Shown here piece after piece: positions 58,562 through 64,000 of a stretch of 64,000 bases of DNA. Source of the stretch: Patagioenas fasciata (lineage: Eukaryota; Chordata; Aves; Columbiformes; Columbidae). The DNA is taken from positions 31,708,367 through 31,772,366 of the forward strand of contig NC_092525.1 of assembly GCF_037038585.1 (NCBI RefSeq), in the 5' to 3' direction. The notes under the pieces were generated by a model. That model was not told where the DNA came from. It saw nothing but the letters and a program-made list of their open reading frames with translations, and made no database searches. The position numbers and the translations under genes are program-made. Within the stretch, counting starts at the first letter, position 1, and the number at the start of each line of letters is the position of its first letter.

Positions 58562-58916
58562 TCAGGATGCAGTTGCTCCTTCCCACTCCACAAGATACTG
58601 CACCTTTCCATCAAGCGTCACCCGACGAGCCAAAACACGGTATTTTTCCCCACAAGCTATTCTACCTGCTGCACCAAAATAACTAGTGATCGAGTTCTTT
58701 AGATGATTGAGCTGCAACTCCTGATCTGCCAGGTTGTTAAGGATCTCCGTATTGAGTTCATCATACTGGTAATCTTCCTTGCTCTCATCATCTTTCACAA
58801 TTTCTGAATTTTGAGTCTGGAGTGCTTTTCGTGGAAAGCGACCTCTCCTTCTCAAATGCGGTATTGCAGCAGGCCAAGTTCTTCCTGTACGAGTCCTTTT
58901 TCTCGAGTCAGATAAA
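58562..58916 (-). CDS. MTF2: MTF2 terminal exon
   Basis: [20 protein letters not shown] to the terminal EWEGATAS and TGA at 58562-58564; 117 codons plus stop. Almost identical to mammalian MTF2 from NSEIVKDDE onward. Confidence 0.97.
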
Positions 58917-61900
58917 CTATTAAGAAAAACCAAACACAAACAACAAAAAAACCAAACAGCATTAACTTCAAGGAACGTACTCAAAATGCATGCTTTATCA
59001 TGAGTTACTTCCATGCAACTCGTATCATCACTTCTTTGCTGTTTTTCACTGATAAAAACACCCTTTGCCTATAGATAGATGACTATAAATATGGCACTTG
59101 CAAAACAAAGATTTACATAAGGAAAAATTGTACTGATTTAACAAAATGTCAAAGAGTTAACTAAATTGTTTAACTTGTGCCTAGATAAGAGTACTATTTT
59201 GATTCAGCTTAATCCCATTCTTAAGCAATTTAAAAAAAAAACCTGTCTTCAGAAGTCTGCACCAAATGTGCTTAAATTTGCAAATTAAAAATACAGCTTT
59301 ATCACACAGATAGGCCTCAATTACAAAAGCTATAATATAAAGAGTTAGAGATTTGATGTTAGTTGAGACTAAATAAAAAATTAATTTACGCATAGGGTTT
59401 TTTTTCAAGCTGAATTTATCTAAATAAATTAGAAATCTGAAATATGAAAGATGTTGCAACTTCTATTCTATTTTTAGGTACACATGACTTTCTAAAGATT
59501 TATTATATGTGCCCAGAAAGATACACATATCTAAAACCTGTATGAGTTTGGTAATGAAAAAAGAAGCTTCTGACATTATTCAAGAATAAACCATCATCCA
59601 AATATTAAGTGTCCAAGATCTAAATGCTTATGTAAAAACCTGTATCTATAATTCGTACATAGTAAAACATGGTTGCTAAAGTTCTTAACTAAACCATATG
59701 TAATCTTTGATGTTCAAGACAGCTGGGGGGGCAAGAGGAAATCACATCTTTTTAATGTAAAAAAAAAAAAAAGAAATACAATATTTTTACTTAAGTCCTC
59801 AGGTAACAATTTCAGAAGTTTAAGTTAAACTTGATTTTGAAGATAAAAATTTGTAGCAGCAATGCACACACAAGAGATTCATGAAAGCACTTGACAGCAC
59901 GAACCAGAAAGAGAAGAGACAAAACAAGTAGATTGAGGATCCGTGTACCTCAGTAAAAGAGAAATCTCTGTTTGCTGAACTTGAGAGAGGGCAAAGTTCA
60001 AGTAACAATTTATTTGCAGAAAAGTTGATTGTAGTTAACAATTTATTTATGAAGACCGTGCCAAAAATTTTTCATGCTCTACTGACTACAGAAAATCTGA
60101 GCATACTTGCTATTCTTTAACACGAATACACAAATCTACAAGAAAAAAAGCTGCTAAAATCATTCAGGGTACACATCAGCTCTTTTGCAGCCTTTAGTAG
60201 AAAACTAAGCTCAAGAAATGTTTATGGAGTTTAATTCTTTTCCGTAAATGTAATTTAGGTACATTTTTTAGATCAAAGAACAGTAGTTACTGAGCACCCT
60301 GTGTGTTGCAAGCAGAACTAATTACAACTAGTTTTCTTTTGTCCCATTTCTTTAGATTTCCCTATGCAACTAAGACTCAGAGTCCCAGTTGCTCATCACT
60401 CAAAATCCCAGTGAATTCCCACATCCACAATGTTATACCCCTCTGCAATATCCTCAGCTCTTCTCTATGTGTTCTCCCACCAGTTCTGCAATACCCTTAC
60501 TTCCATTTCACATCTACTGTGGCTGCCTCCTATATCAACCTCCCACCTTATCTTCCACTTTGTTTTGCCAAAGTTTCAACTAAAAAAAAAAAGAAATAAA
60601 ATTAAAAAAAAAAAAAATCCAGAAAACAGCACTGGCAATGAGTAGGCCACAGATGACTGGAACATCATCTGCCTTCCATAAGCGTGAGCTGTGGGTTTGG
60701 GTCTCTCTCATCCCAGTGTTTATCTTCATGAATTTTGTTAGACTAAGTTCTTTGTAACTACCTGGAGTAGAATTCATGGAAGTTTCCCAAAAGGTTCAGA
60801 ACTGACTGGAAGTACAACAGAACCTCAAGCTTTAAGAAACCAGACTTAAAATGTCCTGCTTTGGCAAGATTTCTTTTGTAGGATCCCTGCAACTTGTGTT
60901 TGTTAAGAGAGAAGTGTATCACTGAACCAATTTTTTCCTGCCCCTGCTTCCAATAATGTCTATAAAAACTAATATATTGCAAATCTTAACCTGTACAGCA
61001 GAGTAACTGAATAATTACCTATAATGTCTGGAAATGCTAGATGAGGTAGTTTCTTTCATACTGGCAGCACCTGTGGATTCCACATCTGAGGTATTGGATG
61101 AATGTGCAGTTCCATCAGATTTCCTGATATGCAAGATAACAGGGTTGCCATGTAACAAAAATAATCTTATATTAAAAAACGAGCTGACATTTCAGAAGCA
61201 AACAGATAAGTGACATGGTAATATAATGTTTTACAGGGATTTTTTTGTTTCATTTACCCAACAGTGCAAGGTAATTCCAAGGCTGGGTTCTCGATCACTG
61301 GAACTGGTTCATTATCCTAAACACAAAAAAACAAAACCAATTTCAAATTAAGTTTTAATTGCTGTGTCAATTTTGTTTGAGATTGAATGGGGGAATATCA
61401 TGACTCAGATTAACTGGTTATGTTTTTCTTCAAAAATAATAATCCAGTTAGAGGGGAAAGGAGGAAAAAAATATCCAAAACCTTACCAGAGGAGAAGACT
61501 CTGGAGTTTTGTGAATCATTTTTCTTGTATAGGGACCAGGTGGACGACCTACTGATTTTTTTTTCCCCTTTCTTTCTATACCATTACTTAATTCCCTAGA
61601 AGAAAAATTATATTTTGTTCTGTATTATTGAAGATAATTTTCATTGAATACATGTTTTCCTTTGGCAATGAATACACAATCAGATGTCTATTGCTAAAAT
61701 ATTGTGTTAAAGGAGGTTATTCCAGTATATCAAAATTGTCAGGTACAAAGCTACTTACTTTTGCCTCTAGAATAAAATTAATAAATACAAGCTCTTTCTA
61801 GTGACACTACTGATTCCCTAGTGTTGGAGAAGAATGAACAAGTGTTAAATGTTATCTGTTCATAAGATCACACTTGGTAAAAAAGATGGTGTATTTATCA

Positions 61901-62876
61901 ACAGAAGTTACTAATTCACATCATGCTTCCTATTTAGACACCTAGTTAGATTACAGCATAAGAGTCCCAGAAAGGCAAGAGATTTTGTTTCCCAAATGGC
62001 AGCAAAGTTGGGATATTTTCTATTGTTCTTACTGCTAAATTTCATGTTGTTTGGGGTTTATGTTTGGTTGGTTGGGTTTTGTTTGTTGAGATCCTAATAG
62101 AAAGCTAATTAAATTCATTCAAAGACCTTGTTCTCACAAATAGTCCACCTGTACAGTTATTTTGAAGAATATATTATACAATGAAAAAAGCCTTTTCTGT
62201 AGGCGCCAAAAACATACTCAAAGTAGCCCAAATTTACTACAACATAGCTAGAATGACCGAGTTACCTTACCTTGCATCAGGAATTGGTTTAGATGATTTT
62301 CTGCCTTTAATTTTGAACTCATGAGAAGTTCCTTCTGGTTCTTTCTCGGCCTTTAAAGCAGCATTTGGTGGCACAGGAGGAACACGAATTCTCAAGCCAA
62401 ACAAATGCTTCTTTTTCTTTATTTCTTTTCCAGACATAAACCTATATGTTTTTAAATTAATTGTTAAAATTCTGACCCCAGGAAAAGCAATTTTTCAAAC
62501 AGTGTACATGCAAAACAAAACTATACAAATTAGAGTATCCATTCTAACATTATTTTATTCCTCCCTTTCTCCTAAGACAATCCTCAGTCTCAAATACAGA
62601 ATGCGAAGAGGGAAGAGGAGGGAAGTTAAAACAAATGTTCTCATGATCTGAGTTCCACTCTAATAGGTATGTAATGTTACAGTTTGACATAGAAACAGTA
62701 TTTTAAATTTAAATGTTATCTGCAGCCAAAGTGATTATCAGATAGACTATATAAAATCCACGTGAGATTACATAGGTAAACAGCACTTAAAAAGTACCAA
62801 CAACTTACATGGTCTTGTAATCATTTAGTGCCTCCAATACATGCTCATATCTTTCAGATTTTGGGGTATCTGCCAG
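58562..62876 (-). CDS. MTF2: MTF2 (PCL2), last six coding exons; 5' part off window
   Basis: Metal-response element-binding transcription factor 2, a Polycomb-like accessory subunit that brings PRC2 to CpG islands in the nucleus. The six exons here (62809-62876, 62271-62441, 61487-61595, 61258-61316, 61019-61123, 58562-58916) join in frame to 288 residues plus stop, about half of the human protein of 593. Visible: [59 protein letters not shown] and the conserved C-terminal region ([20 protein letters not shown], then [19 protein letters not shown]). The Tudor, two PHD and most of the winged-helix exons lie right of 64000. First exon here starts in phase 0 after TTCACAG. Confidence 0.96.
58917..61018 (-). 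other. MTF2: MTF2 last intron
   Basis: A 2.1-kb AT-rich intron with an A/C-rich tract at 58922-58960 (on the minus strand a T/G-rich tract before the acceptor) and A runs near 59760 and 60585-60618. No transposon recognised. Confidence 0.75.
61019..61123 (-). CDS. MTF2: MTF2 internal exon (Ser/Thr-rich)
   Basis: [20 protein letters not shown] then [12 protein letters not shown]. Phase closes to SLSDSRK with the last exon. Confidence 0.93.
61258..61316 (-). CDS. MTF2: MTF2 internal exon ([14 protein letters not shown])
   Basis: Nineteen codons plus two bases, [19 protein letters not shown]; aligns with human DKESISENPTLDLPCSI. Confidence 0.9.
61487..61595 (-). CDS. MTF2: MTF2 internal exon ([12 protein letters not shown])
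   Basis: [20 protein letters not shown] then [16 protein letters not shown]; an AT-hook-like GRPPGP sits in it. Confidence 0.95.
61596..62270 (-). other. MTF2: MTF2 intron
   Basis: AT-rich; nothing recognised. Confidence 0.75.
62271..62441 (-). CDS. MTF2: MTF2 internal exon ([15 protein letters not shown])
   Basis: Basic stretch then [20 protein letters not shown] and [14 protein letters not shown]. Donor GTAAGG. Confidence 0.95.
62442..62808 (-). other. MTF2: MTF2 intron
   Basis: AT-rich; nothing recognised. Confidence 0.75.
62809..62876 (-). CDS. MTF2: MTF2 internal exon ([15 protein letters not shown])
   Basis: Twenty-two codons plus two bases, [20 protein letters not shown] then KT; joins ATG across the intron to give KTMFMSGKE. 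Confidence 0.94.
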
Positions 62877-64000
62877 CTGTGAAGTATTAAGAAATCATTT
62901 AGCCTGTCAAATCCTCCAGTAACAGAAAGATTACAGTTACTTTGAGTCACTGTAACTACAGATTTGGATGTGAGTAAGTACTAGCTGTGGAAACTACCTA
63001 ACACCAAAGGATATTAATCATTATCACATACATTCTGTGATTTACATCCACAGAATCCATGTCAGGATCAAGCCCAGGCCAAAGAATTTGAGTTTCACTT
63101 GTAAGAAGTGCAAGAAAAATTTCTCAAAGTATTTTAGTATACTCAAAGAACATAATACTAGCTTGCCCTCCAAAGACCCATAAAAAGAATAATTCTGTGG
63201 CATTATGTACTCCCAAATTAATTCAGATTGCAAGCAGAAGATAACCTGAGACTTCATATGACAGAATTTTGACTTGATATGACTTGCTAAGTGATGCCAC
63301 ACATCCTAAGTAAACCACATCTAATCATAATGACACTAATAGTCATTTTTTAGCAATGCTTGAGCATTTGTTTGCTTTTATTACAAGCTATTGACACAGT
63401 CTAAACACACGCATTTTGAACTGTTTTCCATTATTTACAAACAGCAGTCAAGCATTTAAACCCAGAATATAAATTTGATTTTCAAATTGTGTCTGCTAGT
63501 AAAAATGGATTACAGCTGTATGAATTCACTGATGAAAAAGTAAGTAAGTAGGATGCACTCATGATATGCCACCTGTATTCAAAAAATTCAAAACCCTAAG
63601 CAATTTTTATGCAAGAAAAAAGTACAGCATACTCTACTAGCAGTATGCCAATTTGAATTCAGACAAATTTTGCATCCAACCTTACAAGCAGAAACAAATA
63701 AATACACTGCTCCTCTTAGTTAAATTTTAAGTCACTCTGCATGAGGAGACAGATTTCCTCTAATGCTAAGATAACTGTCCACTAAGTCAAATAGCTAGAT
63801 AATAACTAGTATAGTAGTGAACTAAAACCAAGATGCTTTGACAAGTGGCAGAACCGGACAGGAAAAAGATCAAAACAGTCCTTGACCTGGACACGAACCA
63901 ATCATCCCCATGTTTCGAAGAGGGAAGAGGAAATGTTTATGTATAATAATTTGTTATGTGTTACACTTTAGAGACTCAGAAGGTTTCTTTCAACATACCG
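62877..64000 (-). other. MTF2: MTF2 intron (partial, right edge)
   Basis: The next upstream MTF2 exon (expected to end in a sequence like RLHPGE) was looked for and not found, so the intron runs off the window. No repeat recognised. Confidence 0.7.

Noticed and set aside
63991-64000. Possible MTF2 exon ending at the right edge (GTATGT on the minus strand at 63993-63998)
   Set aside because: Only two possible exon bases (CG) are inside the window, and the expected previous exon should end in a Glu codon; likely chance.
1-64000. tRNA, rRNA, CRISPR array or bacterial operon
   Set aside because: No cloverleaf, ribosomal sequence, spaced direct-repeat array or dense gene packing was seen; the window is ordinary vertebrate nuclear DNA.

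Overview
This window is vertebrate nuclear DNA, most probably from a bird. It carries spliced genes with short AT-rich introns, two CpG islands, 5'-truncated CR1 LINEs (the dominant avian retroposon), and the gene neighbourhood MTF2 - TMED5 - CCDC18 - DR1 known from other vertebrates (human 1p22). No bacterial, viral or CRISPR-like system was seen. Another archosaur or reptile cannot be fully excluded from sequence alone.

Layout, left to right. 1-8653: DR1 (minus strand), coding exons 1 and 2 only; its last exon lies off the left edge. About 8340-9260: DR1 CpG-island promoter. 9300-10680: gene-free DNA with one CR1. 11362-17086: an intact six-exon, 316-residue RDH8-type retinol dehydrogenase (minus), with two introns using GC instead of GT donors. 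17090-19335: intergenic. 19912-40738: CCDC18 (minus), 23 coding exons that join in one frame to 1114 residues and end about 340 residues short of the human protein. About 41100-42500: a CpG island holding the divergent CCDC18/TMED5 promoter. 42016-47825: TMED5 (plus), four exons, 230 residues, then a 2.8-kb 3' UTR ending near 50640. 50650-57550: intergenic between convergent genes, containing a relic of an RTE-like LINE. 58562-62876: the last six exons of MTF2 (minus); its Tudor and PHD exons lie off the right edge.

The genes are not an operon. They are unrelated housekeeping or cell-type genes: DR1 is a general transcription repressor (NC2-beta), MTF2 a PRC2 accessory factor, TMED5 a p24 cargo receptor of the early secretory pathway, CCDC18 a long coiled-coil protein, and the RDH8-type enzyme a short-chain dehydrogenase. 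The structural links are the head-to-head CCDC18/TMED5 pair and the tail-to-tail TMED5/MTF2 pair. The points most worth a second look are the early end of CCDC18 next to the RDH8-type gene, the paired GC-AG introns, the G-run tract in the divergent promoter, and the LINE relic near 54.6 kb.
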